Assembly (NCBI RefSeq): GCF_022376445.1
Contig: NW_025954961.1
Coordinates: 186,001-250,000, forward strand
Length of the DNA: 64,000 nt
DNA from: Fomitopsis serialis
Lineage: Eukaryota > Basidiomycota > Agaricomycetes > Polyporales > Fomitopsidaceae
Direction of reading: 5' to 3'
The translations under genes were made by a program, and so were the position numbers. This document shows, piece by piece, positions 31,763 to 42,816 of this stretch. The notes beneath the pieces were generated by a model that worked only from the letters and a program-made list of their open reading frames with translations, was not told the origin of the DNA and ran no database searches. Position 1 is the first letter of the stretch; each line of letters opens with the position of its first letter.

Positions 31763-33026
31763 ATGGCGCCCCAATCACTCTCCTCAGTAAACTTAACAAT
31801 CCTTGGAAGCGCGTCTGCCCAACCTTCTTCAACCCGGAATCACTCCGCCCTCGCACTGCGCCTCGGCGGCGATGTCTGGCTCTTCGACTGTGGCGAAGCG
31901 ACGCAGCACCGTATTCAGAAGAGCAACGTGAAGATGGGTAGAATCAAGAAGATCTTCATTACGCACACTCATGGTGGGTCCGAGCGCATCCGAGTCGAGT
32001 CGAACTCAGGCATTTGGCAGGTGATCATATATTCGGCCTTCTACCCCTCATGGCCAGCTGCCTCGATGGTTCAGGTGGCATGGTCAATGAGTCAGAGGAC
32101 GGAAGACTTCAGTCAGGCAGTACAGAAGAGACACAGGTGCGCACAGAACCTAAACCTTCATGAACACCTGATCTCATCTCGGGATAACTTAGCCGTTAGA
32201 GATCTACGGTCCCTTGGGCACACGGGCCTTCATCCGCACCGGCATCTTCTACTCCTACACGAATCTCGGCGCACCGTACGTGGTACACGAGCTGCGCCTG
32301 CCTACCGATCCTGTGGACGGTGATTACACCACGCTCCCACCGCGATCGCCCGAGCTGCCGGGACGGAACATCATGCAGACGAACGGCGCGTGGACGGACA
32401 TCTTCCCAGACGAGGTCGTCAGTGTCGCAGCTGCACCTATCTTGCATTCCGTCCCTTGCGTAGGGTTCGTGGTCACCGAGCTGCCAATACCGGGCAAGAT
32501 CGACCCAAAGGACTACGTCCCCCACCTCAAGCGGACGAATACGCCGATGTCGGTTATGCGGCAATTACAACAGGGAGAAAGTGTCGAGCTGTCCGACGGC
32601 ACTATCCTCAAAGGACCACTGAGGAGACCAGGGCGCAAGGTGGCGATACTGGGCGACACCTACGACCCTTCGCCGATAATCGACTTGGCTCTGGACGCGG
32701 ACCTTTTGGTTCATGAAGCCACGAACGCGCACTTGCCTAGGGTCGATCCAAATACGAAAGATGACGATACTTACGAGAGCGTGGAAGCACGAACGAAATC
32801 GCGCGGACACTCAACCCCACAGATGGCGGGTGCATTTGCGAAGAGGATCCGCGCGAAGAGGCTGTTGCTCAATCATTTCTCCGCTCGGTATGCGGGTAAC
32901 GACGACGTCGATGAAGAAGCAAAGAAAATCATGGAGGCCATTAGAGGACTGGCTATGCAGGAGTTCGATGGACCAGTCATCTGTGCGAGAGACTTCATGA
33001 GTTTCGACGTAGAATTACCACATTAG
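31763..33026 (+). CDS. tRNase Z, short (ELAC1-like) form
   Basis: Three exons encode about 365 residues from MAPQSLSSVNLTILGSASA. The metallo-beta-lactamase core shows GGDVWLFDCGEATQH and the zinc motif THTHGDHIFG across the first intron. EIYGPLG-type and FVVTELPIPGKID segments follow, then KVAILGDTYD, LLVHEATN, the His motif GHSTPQMAGAFAK, and LLNHFSARY. These are the seven zinc ligands and the exosite-like loop of short tRNase Z enzymes, which cut the 3' trailer from pre-tRNAs. A splice choice at 32105/32203 restores QIYGPLGTRAF. The transposable element inserted 60 bp upstream, so its promoter or leader now borders the right terminal repeat. The frame is intact. Confidence 0.93.
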
Positions 33027-33083
33027 CCAAAGCCAAGGTCCGAGAGTGATACAAAGCAGGAGAGACAAAGACGACGTCTACCA

Positions 33084-34321
33084 TCAGTCATCAGGGGGGT
33101 CAGAGAGCTCACTGCTTTCATCACTAGCCTCACCCTCCTCCAGCTCCTCTTCGCGTGGTTTCCTCCTCGCCTTCAGATCCTTCGGGTCCTCAGCCAACTC
33201 GCCCATCTCGATGTCATCGTCCTCCGCTCTCGACGGTAGAGGTGGTGCCGGTGACAGAGCAGGCTGCAATGCAGGGGTTGGTGTTCTCGACCTGTTGGGC
33301 ACGAAGGGTCGAGCGCCGGGATTGAGGTGCAGCCTCGCCGCCAAGGGGACGTCGTCAGACTCCCTGTCATTGTCGGGCATGTCCCTCGCGTCATCCTCCT
33401 TCAATTCTCCAGTTTCCTCTCGCGTCCGCACGCTCGCGGAGCCGTCCATATCGACATCATCGTCAACATTGGTAATCTCGGGTGGCGGTGTGGAGGGTCG
33501 TGAGAGGTCTGCGGGATCTTGCTTGCCCATAACGCGAAGCGCGTTCAGGTCCACTATGACATTATCCAAGGCTGACTTTTGGGCTTGTATCGTACGCGAC
33601 TGATGCTCGTGCTCTGAACGGATGGCAGTCATGTCGTTCTCGAGGGCTTCAATGGACCTGCGGAGACGTTATGGCTTAGACTGCATCGACAGCGTATAGT
33701 ACGCACCGTTGAAGCTCTTCTCTACTAGGTAGCGTATTGATCTTCTCCGCAATGGCGTCATATTCGATCTTCCGTTTCCTTTGCAACTGCGCGTCCTCCA
33801 AGTCCGTTTTGAGGCGTTCAATCTCATTTCTCAATCGTGCATGGTCCGAAGCTTCCGAAGGATGAAGTCAGCTGGAGGTCCGGCCGAGCAGTCTGCAGGA
33901 CGCACCTATTCGTTCCCGTTCTCGTTGATACTCCTCCACTTGCCTCGCCTCCGCCTCACATACCATCAAGCTCTTCTGAAGAGATAAGTGGAACGACGCC
34001 AACTCCACGAGGAATGCCTCGCGCGCGTCGTCCACCGTCGACGCTGCAGGCGTAGGCTCTGGCCCGCTAGTATATGCGAGTGAAGTATAGCTGTGGAATT
34101 TGCGGGTCACACGACGCAACGCCTTCTCGTCATTGGTGATTCTGGTGTGTATGATAGCGTCTGTAAGAAGGCGAAGACGTGTCATGCAGTGACCCTGTGA
34201 GTTACCAGGATCGCAAGAGTCGCGCACCTTCTTGTTGGACCGTCATTGGCGGTGCGGCGTAGAGTTTCTCGTCATGGTTTGCAGATGCGTCCTGCATAGC
34301 TGCGTCTGCTGCGGACGACAT
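33084..34321 (-). CDS. THO complex subunit 7 (THOC7/Mft1 family)
   Basis: Exons run from MSSAADAAMQDASANHDEK to a stop at 33084. The family region includes DAIIHTRITNDEKALRRVTRK, FLVELASFHLSLQKSLMVCEAEARQ and a coiled coil with RKIEYDAIAEKINTLPSREEL. This matches THOC7, a coiled-coil subunit of the THO/TREX complex that couples transcription to mRNA export. The C-terminal 150 residues are disordered, with TPTP and acidic DDD/EELEEGE stretches, longer than in animals but usual for agaricomycetes. The ATG at 34321 lies about 260 bp from the divergent VTC1 start, so the two probably share a promoter region. No frame breaks. Confidence 0.85.
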
Positions 34322-34584
34322 GCTAGAGTGAAGAGCCCGGGGAAAATGAAAAGTGAACTGTGTCCACAATTGGGAGTGAACGAGTGATCGCCACAGGCTC
34401 TGTGTGACACACAACGCCGTGTGACAATCCTCAGAATGCGTTGTCACGAATGTTATCTTATCTCAGTCACAGCTCGAATACGCGGGCCAGTGACGTCGCG
34501 CACGTTCGTGCCCGTTTAGGTGCATGCAGTCCTAACTCCCGCCTTCGCTCAGGGACGCCGCCTACCTTGCGCATCCCCTCCACC

Positions 34585-35196
34585 ATGTCCACGCAGCCTC
34601 TGCTGCAGCGCACTGCGGCGAAGCGCATCGCTCTGCCCGTCCGGGTCGAGCCCAAAGTCTCCTTCGCGAACGAGAGGACGTTTCTCTCGTGGCTGCACTT
34701 CACCGTAGTCCTTGGCGGCCTTGCCGTCGGTCTGCTCAATTTTGGAGATAAGGTGCGCTGGGCCTGCTACTGGTAAGTACCCTCCCTAAGAAGCCTTCAG
34801 GTTGGAAAAATCAGCGCGGCGATGTTCTCGGTGGTCGGTGAGTACTCTCGCCTTGGTCGTTACAGGGTGAGCTGCGCTAACTGGTCGTGTGACGGCTCTC
34901 AGCTATGGCGGTGATGGTGTATGCTCTATACACATATCACTGGAGGGCGGCATCCATTCGCAAGGGTGGACGTGGGCCGTACGATGACAGATATGGACCT
35001 GTAAGTACCGCATGAGTCTGGTCGGAGCTCGGGCAATCGCTAATTATTCTGTTCAGACAATATTGTGCATTGCTCTGCTGGGTGAGCGTCCGTCATCTAA
35101 CACCTTTGCAGTAATGTTATTGAGATGTCTTTCTCTCCAGTCGCTATCGTCGCAAACTTCATCTTGCGCTTCTCACAGGAAGATACGAAACCCTGA
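34585..35196 (+). CDS. VTC1: Vacuolar transporter chaperone 1 (VTC complex subunit)
   Basis: Four exons encode about 126 residues from [40 protein letters not shown] opens the first of three transmembrane helices, followed by [20 protein letters not shown] and [19 protein letters not shown]. This is nearly the whole of yeast Vtc1 in order. Vtc1 is the small membrane subunit of the VTC complex that makes polyphosphate and moves it into the vacuole. Introns lie at 34752-34799, 34839-34902, 35000-35056 and 35082-35140. The frame is perfect. Regulation cannot be read directly. Confidence 0.95.
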
Positions 35197-35475
35197 ACGA
35201 GGCTTCCGAGCTTTCAGAGGGGACACATTTAGCGTGGCATCCCGCGTACCGTATACCACAGCCTAGGATATCACTGACACGGGGGCTTCCTTCGCCGCCG
35301 ACCTTGTTTACCTTGTCTCGGTCCTGTATCTGTACCTGCAAGGAACCATCTTACCGTCTGCTTCCATTCGTGGCTCGATGAGATAGTATTGCTCAGTTGA
35401 ACTCTGTTTGTCAATACAGCACCAGAAGGATGGGCAGACACGTCTAGCACATCAAAATTCATTCGAGCAGGCAGG

Positions 35476-36274
35476 CTACTTCTGTATAGTGGTGAATACC
35501 GGGTTGCGGACTTCATGTATGGGCGTCTTTCCCTCCGTGCCCGGGATAGTCTTGACAAGGCCCTAATGAACCGCCTCGGTGAGCGTGCATTCTAGTCATG
35601 AAAGCAGAGGACGTACAAACTTCTCGAACATGCATTGATTGAGAGTGCGCTCCGGTTTCCGGCAATGGTAGTATTCCTGCCCAAGTCACGATAATTGGAA
35701 TGAAAAGCGTCGACAACGAAGAAGGCACACCTGGTTGTGCTTCTCCAGACAATTCCAGTGCTGCTCGAATTCCGTAGCACAGCTGTCACGCATCTTCGAG
35801 ATGCTGAGGGAGTGATTTGTCAGAACGCGAGTATTGTACCACTCAACATATTGAGTAAAGGAAAGGGCAAACGCACAGGTCGATGGCACATCTCGTCACT
35901 CTCCGCCCCTCCTTCAGGCAGTGCTCCGGGTCACGGTTCTCTGCCTTGCAGAGCATGAAATCCTCTGTGTATCAACGAATATCAGCTCCTGTCCGATCAG
36001 CTTCGCCTACGTGGGAGTGCCTTGTGCGTATAGTCCGGCCGCAAGTGACTCGCTCGCATAATTGCACCCACGAGCCCGGCATTCATACAATCATAAGGAG
36101 GTTCAGACACATACCATTGTAATCCTTGCAGTGGGCCCCGAGGAAGAAGGCCGCGCTCTTCAGCGGCGCGCTAGAGGCACCAAGCTCCTGGACCTTGGGT
36201 ACATTGCCGGGGAGGGGAGTCGGGTCGCTGTACGGATGCGCCGACTCGGACGGATCGTGGTACCTGCCGCTCAT
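35476..36274 (-). CDS. NADH:ubiquinone oxidoreductase (complex I) subunit NDUFA8 / 20.8 kDa
   Basis: Five exons encode about 160 residues from MSGRYHDPSESAHPYSDP. VPKVQELGASSAPLKSAAFF, CKDYNEDFMLCKAENRDPEHC and EGRRVTRCAIDL are characteristic of the family. The twin CX9C pairs are C-ATEFEQHWN-C and C-RKPERTLNQ-C, as expected for a protein oxidised by Mia40 in the intermembrane space. It ends IPGTEGKTPIHEVRNPVF. It is an accessory subunit of complex I, known as NUO-20.8 in Neurospora. An in-frame upstream extension exists, but the Met at 36274 fits homologs best. Two other complex I genes lie within 9.5 kb. Confidence 0.93.
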
Positions 36275-36474
36275 CGTGGTGAGTGTCCAGAGGTCGACGA
36301 CAACGCAACCGTCACGGTAAACGGGCGCCAATCCCGTTCGTCCGAAAGCGGGACGCACGCCGGGCGCTAGGAACGTGGGCGCTTGCACGCGTTCGCTGCA
36401 TTGTAGTCGACCGCAAGCACGACGCGTCCGACCGTGTACTATACCACGGAAACTCGCATCTCTGCGTCCACATC

Positions 36475-37128
36475 ATGGTACGTGTGCTGGACTTGTACGC
36501 TATGTGCGCTGACTGACTTGGCTTTAGCCACCGAGAGCTCAGCCCAAGGCATACGTTCTGCCGCTGAAGACACATAAGCTCACTGTCTTGCTGACGGCAT
36601 CCTTGAACGATACCATCGGTACGATCAAGAAGGATGCTCTGACAGCACTCAAGGCACCTGTCTTGAATGCACCGAACCCATATCCTGAGTCCGTAATGGA
36701 TGTCGACGAGACTCAGGATTGGACCGTGCCCACCGTCACTAGCGTGAAAGACTTCGAGCTGTGCAGAGCGATCAAAGAACGAGGACGACCTACTGGCCAA
36801 TACGTTCTTCTCGAGGGCGACATGCAAGTTAGAAACTGTCTCACGAATTGGGAAGTGTTGTACGTGCAGTTTAAAGACAACAATGGTGAGTCCTAGAAGT
36901 GCGATACGCGGTTGTGGCTATATGCCGTACACTCGATCATATACGCTGTACCGTCTATCCACCTGCGGTTCTCGTTACAAAGGCCCCTCATTCACGACAT
37001 CTCGACTTCCAGGCGAGCTGTTACCTGTACAAGTGTCCACTCCGGCACTGCTGGATGAGGAAGACGAAGAAGCCGAACTTGCAGCGGCGAGGAAAGGAAA
37101 ACGCAAAGCGCCACCAGAAGACGAGTAG
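36475..37128 (+). CDS. Conserved hypothetical protein, small, acidic C-terminus
   Basis: The first exon is just the ATG at 36475-36477, spliced to PPRAQPKAYVLPLKTHKLTV at 36528. The protein has about 160 residues. The N-terminal 90 residues look like a compact beta-rich fold of ubiquitin-like character (VLPLKTHKLTVLLTASLNDTIGTIK), followed by VTSVKDFELCRAIKERGRP. After a 130-bp intron comes ELLPVQVSTPALLDEEDEEAE and a basic KGKRKAPPEDE end that could be a nuclear localisation signal. I recognise the style from agaricomycete proteomes but no function. It is divergent from NDUFA8 and convergent with NDUFAF3. Confidence 0.7.
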
Positions 37129-37278
37129 AAAGCTCGACTGTGCTGTGCTGCATGCTTTCTGTGTTTCTCGGATTCTTCCTCTTGTAGTCAAGTGTTGTAG
37201 CCCAAATAGTATCGTCGTCGAGCTCATGCGTTTTTGTCTGTGGGCCGTGGCGCACCCTTAAAGGCGTCCGAGACGTAT

Positions 37279-37912
37279 TCATTGTGATGGCGGACTCCGC
37301 CATGGTCGTGCGGTCGCTCCCAACGGCAAAAGGGCTGCCGCAACCTGCCGGCCCTCCTCAGCCAGCATGTTGTAGGTCGAGCATGCGTTCCACTTCATTC
37401 GTGGCACAACCCTTCAACACGCAAAAAACAAGCAAGGGAGAACGAGCGTACAGTGTCCATAACGTCAACTTGTATGCCGAGGGAACTGATGTATTGCCTG
37501 AGCATAGGCGGCACAAACGCGACCTTCTTTCCAGTACCGAACAGCAAGAGTTCTGTGTCGAAAGTTTAATAGGCAAATCGAGAACGACAGTCAACGTATA
37601 CGCACCAGGTTTCGGTACGACAACGTCGAAGATCCCGAAATGCTTCTTGTCCCATCCTTCCCACTGCTTCTCTGGAACATCCCATAGGAAGACCTTACCG
37701 TCCAAGAAAATGGACGCGCCGGGGATGATGAGTCCGTCTGCTAATTCGATGCCTTCGTTCGTTATGGTCTTGACTTGAACTGTGGGACTGGGACCGCCCG
37801 CGAGCATATTGCTGAAGCCTCCACCTTCATTGCGACGCAGAGAGGAGGAATGCAGGGGGCGAGACTTTGCGCCTTGCCTGCAGGCCGCGTTCGCGAGCAG
37901 TCGAAATGACAT
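37279..37912 (-). CDS. Complex I assembly factor NDUFAF3-like (Mth938/DUF498 domain)
   Basis: The Met at 37912 starts a presequence-like MSFRLLANAACRQGAKSRP. An upstream in-frame Met at 37960 is possible. The Mth938-like fold follows: GIELADGLIIPGASIFLDGK, VFLWDVP, HFGIFDVVVPKPELLLFGTG, PPMLRQYISSLGIQVDVMDT, and NACSTYNMLAEEGRQVAAALLPLG. Three exons join cleanly. NDUFAF3 works in the mitochondrial matrix in early assembly of the complex I Q module. Length (about 180 residues) is normal. The stop at 37279 lies 150 bp from the convergent upstream gene. Confidence 0.88.
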
Positions 37913-38220
37913 GACGAACGATGTAGTAGACGCCAGAGGCGCGCTGTATTCAGTGAACATTTGAATGCTCGACTACAATCACTGTGATAGCATCAGTGAA
38001 TCAGTATTGAGTTCAGTAAGTATGGTAACTGAGTAAATAAACACATTCGTCACAAACTGGTAAGTCGTGCGTTTGTGGCTGCTTAGAATAGGTTCACCGT
38101 GACCACCACCACCTGGGCCACTGACGTTGGACTGTAACCATCCCGTACGCACTGGGATCCCGCCCTCCGTGCTCAGCTTGCTCTTACTACTTGAATCGCG
38201 ACGTCCATTGAAGTGCAACA

Positions 38221-40138
38221 ATGGCCGGTGCTTCTGCAGCAGATGTTCGAAGCATACTGTCCCTACCTACCCCTTCCACACCAGGCCCTTCTCAGCCTCG
38301 TAGGACTCCTGGTACGGCTGAAAAGACTCGCAAGCCCGAGGGTATCTCAAGAGAATTGTACTCGCTGATCGGTCCGTCCGCTCCAACACTTACGGTCCAA
38401 CTTGCAAAACCTCGATTGAAGCAGAAGCCTAACCTCGGCGGTGGCGGTCGAGTGAAATGGTGAGACTTCCAGGCTGCGGCGTCCCTATACCACCTCTGAC
38501 AGCATATTCCAGGGAGTGGAGGTCGTTCAACAATGGCGCTCGGGACGACAAACTGGAACTTTTCCACTGGGTTAAGGCTGGGACAGATCCTGAGGCTGGT
38601 ATGCATTCCGCTCTTTGTATGCAGCGTTTTCTCCTTCACAGCGAGCCGCCTGTGATCTGTCAGACTACCCTTTCGCGAAATATAACGTCCAGCCGATGTC
38701 TTATGTCTACTCCCAAGATGAATATACGCGGCTTCTCGAAGGTAAGCCGAGACCGTCTAACATCGGGTCGCGGCCAAATGTCCACCATGCAGACAAGGAC
38801 TGGACAAAGGATGAAACGGACTATCTATTCGGCCTCGTGAAGGACTATGACGCAAGGTGGTACATCGTGCACGACCGCTATGAGTACGAGGGCGGACCTG
38901 AGAGAAGTATGGAGGTACGTCTGCGTCCGTCCCACGCTTCTTGCGCGAGGAACATCTTATCGTATTCGAAGGACTTGAAAGATCGCTACTATAGCGTCTG
39001 TCGCAAACTTGTCAGGAACCGGCCTTGGGCTGGCGATGAAGCGAGCAAGGCGCAGCTCATCACCAGCCTCACCTTTGACAAGGGTGCGCGGCCATTATCC
39101 TCCCCCCGTCTGCCGTCCCGCTGACAGTGTCGCAGATCGCGAGGTGACACGTAAGAAGTACATTGCGAGCCTCGAGACCCGAACACCACAGCAGAAAGCC
39201 GAAGAGGATGCCCTCTACATCGAGCTGAAGCGACTAGAACAAGGCGAGCGACGTTTCAAGCGGGACAGAGAGGAGCTACTCAGGACCGTGCTCGGGATTG
39301 AGTCCGGGCTAGTGGACCTCCCGATCGAGGAGGACGGTTTGAACTCTGCCACCGTCGATACGAGGAAGAAAAAGAAGGGACAAATGAGCGCCACGGCCGA
39401 ACCGGAAACGCCTGCATCGTCAACGTCGAATGCACCCAACGTCATCTCGCTCGGTCAACCTCAGACCAAGAAGTCCCAGTCGGCGAGTTCTGCGAGATAC
39501 GGTAGGTCAATTGTGACCATTGGCACGCGCCGTGTCGGTTGAATGCTCCTGTACGTTAGACGCGACGCACTGCATACAACGCACCGAAGTCCCTGCAACG
39601 ACTTCTACCACCACCAAGTCCGCTCATGTGCCAGTGTACCTCAGGTCGTACAAGCTGCCACAGTCAAAGTCGCCGTCAGCTGCGAAAGTCGCCCAGGTAC
39701 TAGGGGAGCTGGGCATATCCCACACGCGCCTCGTCATGCCCACTCGAGAGAACTGCGCGCAACTCGAGAACCTTCAGGAGGCAGCCACGGCTCTGGTCGA
39801 CACGAAGAAAGTCGTCGACAAGGTGGAGCAAGATATCCGCATCATGAAAGCTCGACTGGGCCAGCAGGAGTCCGGAGGAGGCGAGGAGGGTGACGCAGCA
39901 CCCACGCCGATGGACGTAGACGACGGAAACGATGCGGAAGGTGAAGTCGACGGCAGGGCTCAGAGTGTCGTCAGCACGCGGAGCACGAGAAGCCGGAGAC
40001 CTGTAAGTCATCGCTCTTCTCTGTATTGCATCCTGCTTTATGCTTGTGCCATATTGCTCACAGTCTCGCCGTTCAATGTCGATCTCATCCGTGGATACGT
40101 CGGCGACCGGTGCTGTCAAGAGGCAAAAGCGCGGGTGA
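38221..40138 (+). CDS. SWC4: SWR1-complex protein 4 / DMAP1-like (NuA4 subunit)
   Basis: About eight exons encode nearly 480 residues from MAGASAADVRSILSLPTP. The conserved core has WRSFNNGARDDKLELFHWVK, YPFAKYNVQPMSYVYSQDEY and the SANT-like domain KDWTKDETDYLFGLVKDYDA with WYIVHDRYEY and KDRYYSVCRKLVRNR. This is the signature of Swc4/DMAP1, which contacts DNA in the SWR1 and NuA4 chromatin complexes. The C-terminal half carries a helix (LGELGISHTRLVMPTRENC) and a disordered end, with the last exon reading SRRSMSISSVDTSATGAVKR. No frame breaks over about 1.9 kb. Confidence 0.92.
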
Positions 40139-40209
40139 TCTGTCCCAGTGTAGCTCCCAAGCCCTCGTATGCTTTTGCTGCTGATAGTCGATTGCGTGCT
40201 GTTGCTGGG

Positions 40210-41660
40210 CGGTTATATCAGTCATGGTGACTGAGTGTAAATGGTGAGATGGCTATTGATTGTAATCTTAGAACCCATCTGGCTGCACAGGAATATTGCC
40301 ATAAAAGTAAAGATGACTTGCCTGTGTTTTCCAAGTGCCTATCAAGCCAACACTTGTCATAGTGGTTCAGAACTGAACTGGATGGCAGGTCCCTGTTTGC
40401 TGAGGATCCCTACTAGGCTACTATTGATTCATGAGTGTGCAAACTATCACATGCAGGTATCTCAATATGGAGCAGTGGTACTTGTGAGAAAGCCCTACAG
40501 CAACATAAGGCAATAAGCTGATCTGCCAATACCATGGCAACAGCATATATACAAAGGCTGAGGAAAACACTATGTTACAGACGTACTGGGCCATGATCAG
40601 AGCCTGTCAGTTGTAACTAGTGCACTACACTAATGCCTCTACTCTGAGTCATCAAGTGGTTCCAGGCAGTAATTCAGCATCTCATCCAACTTCAACCTGA
40701 ACCTGTCACTAAACAATGAAACCCACCCACGCCGGAAGACATCAACTGCAAGGGCATCATAGCCCCCCGCTTCTCCATCATGTACACCTCATTCCCACGC
40801 ACTGCAATGCCTAGGAGCCATCCATTCCATCTCTCTCCAGCTTGATCTATGTAGCCACCCAGTTGTTGTACCACTGCATCATAGGTTGCCTTTGGGTTTG
40901 ACAGTGATGCTACTTCAACTACGACTCGGATGAGGTCACCCTGTATGTCAGGTTGGGGGTTAAAGTTGGGATCCTGAGCATCTTCAGGTGTACCCCAGTA
41001 TTGATCAATGTCAAAATCAGGATACAATTTGCCATCTGTTACTTCATAGCCTAGAACAGCAGCATGCCTTGTCAGATCAACTGTCAGCTATAGCACAATT
41101 GTGCATACATACCATGGGAGTCAACTGAACCCATAGAGATGTCCCCTAGGTCAGTGCCATAATCTTCTTGTGGTTCTGGTACCAGGAAAGTTGTGTCTCA
41201 ATGATACTTGATGTAGGCATTGGTAGCAATCAATAGAGCATACCTGGTTCCTCTGCACGGAGTAAAGCCTGGGGTTTCACAAGAAAATGAGCTGATGGGA
41301 ACTTATGACCTTGGAGATAAGCATTCAGGGGACCATAGGCTTGATGCTGATGCTGGGGTGGTTGTTGCTTCCATGAATCAAGGCGTCTCTGGAGAGCTCC
41401 AGGCAGGTCTGCATTGAGATCAAATCTTGCTGCCATGCTGTATGGAGGTTATGAGGAGGTGAATATAGTACTTGTAAGACTTGAGAGTTGGGAGCTGCCA
41501 GTGCTTGGGGAACCAGCTGGACCACACACTCTTTTATATGTGAAGTACCACAACCATAACAATGGCCAAAACAGCCAACAATAGTGATGGCCAACTTGAA
41601 CAATAAATATAGCAACAATAATGGTGGTCAACAATAACAGTGGTCACAGTATCAGTTTCA
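40210..41660. repeat. CpG-depleted, AT-richer repeat segment
   Basis: Across roughly 1.4 kb CpG is rare: I count about 6 CpG in 40621-41100, where base composition predicts over 20. TpG and CpA are abundant, while flanking genes are CpG-rich. This is what cytosine methylation and deamination of a repeat leaves behind. The segment contains one repeat-family gene. Confidence 0.6.
40639..41436 (-). pseudogene. Repeat-family hypothetical protein with one frameshift
   Basis: Three exons read from MAARFDLNADLPGALQRRL. An intron of 47 bp leads to DTTFLVPEPQEDYGTDLGD, then a further intron to KLYPDFDIDQYWGTPEDAQD. The conserved core is QPDIQGDLIRVVVEVASLS, VVQQLGGYIDQAGERWNGW and GIAVRGNEVYMMEKRG. 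Near 40735 the frame breaks in a GTGGGTGGG tract. One extra base would continue into WVSLFSDRFRLKLDEMLNYC and a stop at 40639. As printed it stops at 40692. I recall close relatives repeated in mushroom genomes, possibly as mobile-element cargo. Function unknown; the core looks like a PD-(D/E)XK or DUF-type alpha/beta domain, which is only an impression. Confidence 0.6.
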
Positions 41661-41721
41661 GCCAAGTCTGCGAGGCTGGAACAAGCGCCCAGCCAAGTGA
41701 CCAGTGAAAGCCAACTTTATT

Positions 41722-41942
41722 CTTTGTCTCATACCCATCCGTGCAGATACAGTCGCACCCCACCATCTACACATCTGGGGCATTTCCTGTCATGCGGCAC
41801 ACCCCCATACAATTAGCGCCTGAAGCGCCCACGTGTAACGGTCACATCAGCTTCGCGTGCCTGGGCCCGAGATCCCACCGTTCGATCATTTCCTTTTACG
41901 GAGTGCAACATCGCTCCTGCGCTCCGTCTCGCTTGCGTGGAT
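41722..41942 (+). repeat. Left arm of a long imperfect inverted repeat
   Basis: The arm matches the reverse complement of 42300-42544. Shared blocks include CCCATCCGTGCAGATACAGT, CGCCCACGTGTAACGGTCAC and TTCGATCATTTCCTTTTAC. Small indels differ. No flanking duplication is obvious. Confidence 0.85.
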
Positions 41943-42135
41943 ACCAATTCCGCCCCTGGGCAGGGTGAATGCTCCTCATGGCATCTCTTATAATCTATGC
42001 CTAAACACAAGGAAAACACACTGTCTCCTCTCATTGCATGATAGAAGGGAAGTCGGTACAGTGCCCGTAAGATAGTGTCTTGTCTCCAAGTCATTTGGTA
42101 AACTTATATGACTCCAGCAAAGAAGAATTATTGTG

Positions 42136-42214
42136 CTTGTGGTGTAGCGGTTATGGTGGTGCAGTAGTCATTTGGTGCTGCGCGGGTTCGAGTCTCACGG
42201 TTGAATTCCTTTTT
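42136..42214 (+). other. tRNA-like sequence with Pol III box A, box B and T run
   Basis: Box A TGGTGTAGCGG is at 42140-42150 and box B GGTTCGAGTCT at 42185-42195. The spacing is that of a tRNA promoter, and TTTTT at 42210-42214 could end transcription. The acceptor and anticodon arms do not pair well, so it looks like a SINE head or a decayed tRNA rather than a working tRNA gene. It lies in the loop of the inverted repeat. Confidence 0.5.
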
Positions 42215-42299
42215 GCGGCGTGGTACTGTCCGATTTTACTGCATGGCCTGCAGGAATGTTTACTCTGTGTATACAAACACTGGTACCACGCAAAAACCA

Positions 42300-42544
42300 T
42301 GTATGCACGTCGAGACGGAGCGAGGGAGCGATGCAGAGACAGCGCAGGAGCGACATAGCACTCTGTAAAAGGAAATGATCGAACGGTGGCCCGTGGGATC
42401 TCGGACCCAGGCACGCAAAGCTGATGTGACCGTTACACGTGGGCGCTAAATGTATTGGGGGGTGCGCCGCATGAAATGCCCCAGACGTGTAGACGGTGCG
42501 GTGGTGGAGGGTGACTGTATCTGCACGGATGGGTACGAGACAAG
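42300..42544 (-). repeat. Right arm of the long imperfect inverted repeat
   Basis: Partner of 41722-41942. It is about 25 bp longer through small insertions. The two arms enclose about 357 bp, so a transcript could fold into a hairpin with a stem of over 200 bp. Confidence 0.85.
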
Positions 42545-42650
42545 GACAACCGTACATACTCGGCTTGTCCGGCGGACATCTCATACTGAGATCTGAATTG
42601 TCCACTCCTGCGACGAGGCCGGAACATAACAGCTGTCAACAACACCGGCG

Positions 42651-42716
42651 GCCAACAATAACAACAATAATGACAGTTAACAATAATAATAACAATGATC
42701 ACCACAATAACGACAG
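42651..42716 (+). repeat. AAC/AAT-rich simple repeat
   Basis: Degenerate CAACAATAACAA-type trinucleotide sequence. A similar AAC/AAT-rich stretch lies at about 41555-41640 on the other side of the inverted repeat, next to a shared GCGAGGCTGGAACA-like sequence, so both flanks may derive from one repeat family. Confidence 0.55.
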
Positions 42717-42816
42717 CCATGATATAAGCCACTAGAGCTCAGTGCTCCGACTACCACGCAGGATCCCGCAGTCTCAAGCTACTACATCACTTTCATCCTC
42801 TATCATCTATCCCGTA

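Noticed and set aside
40210..41660. Classical repeat-induced point mutation (RIP)
   Set aside because: RIP as in Neurospora is an ascomycete process and prefers CpA; here loss is centred on CpG, which fits methyl-cytosine deamination better.
42136..42214. A functional tRNA gene
   Set aside because: Box A and box B are good but the acceptor and anticodon stems do not pair convincingly, and no clear anticodon loop can be placed.
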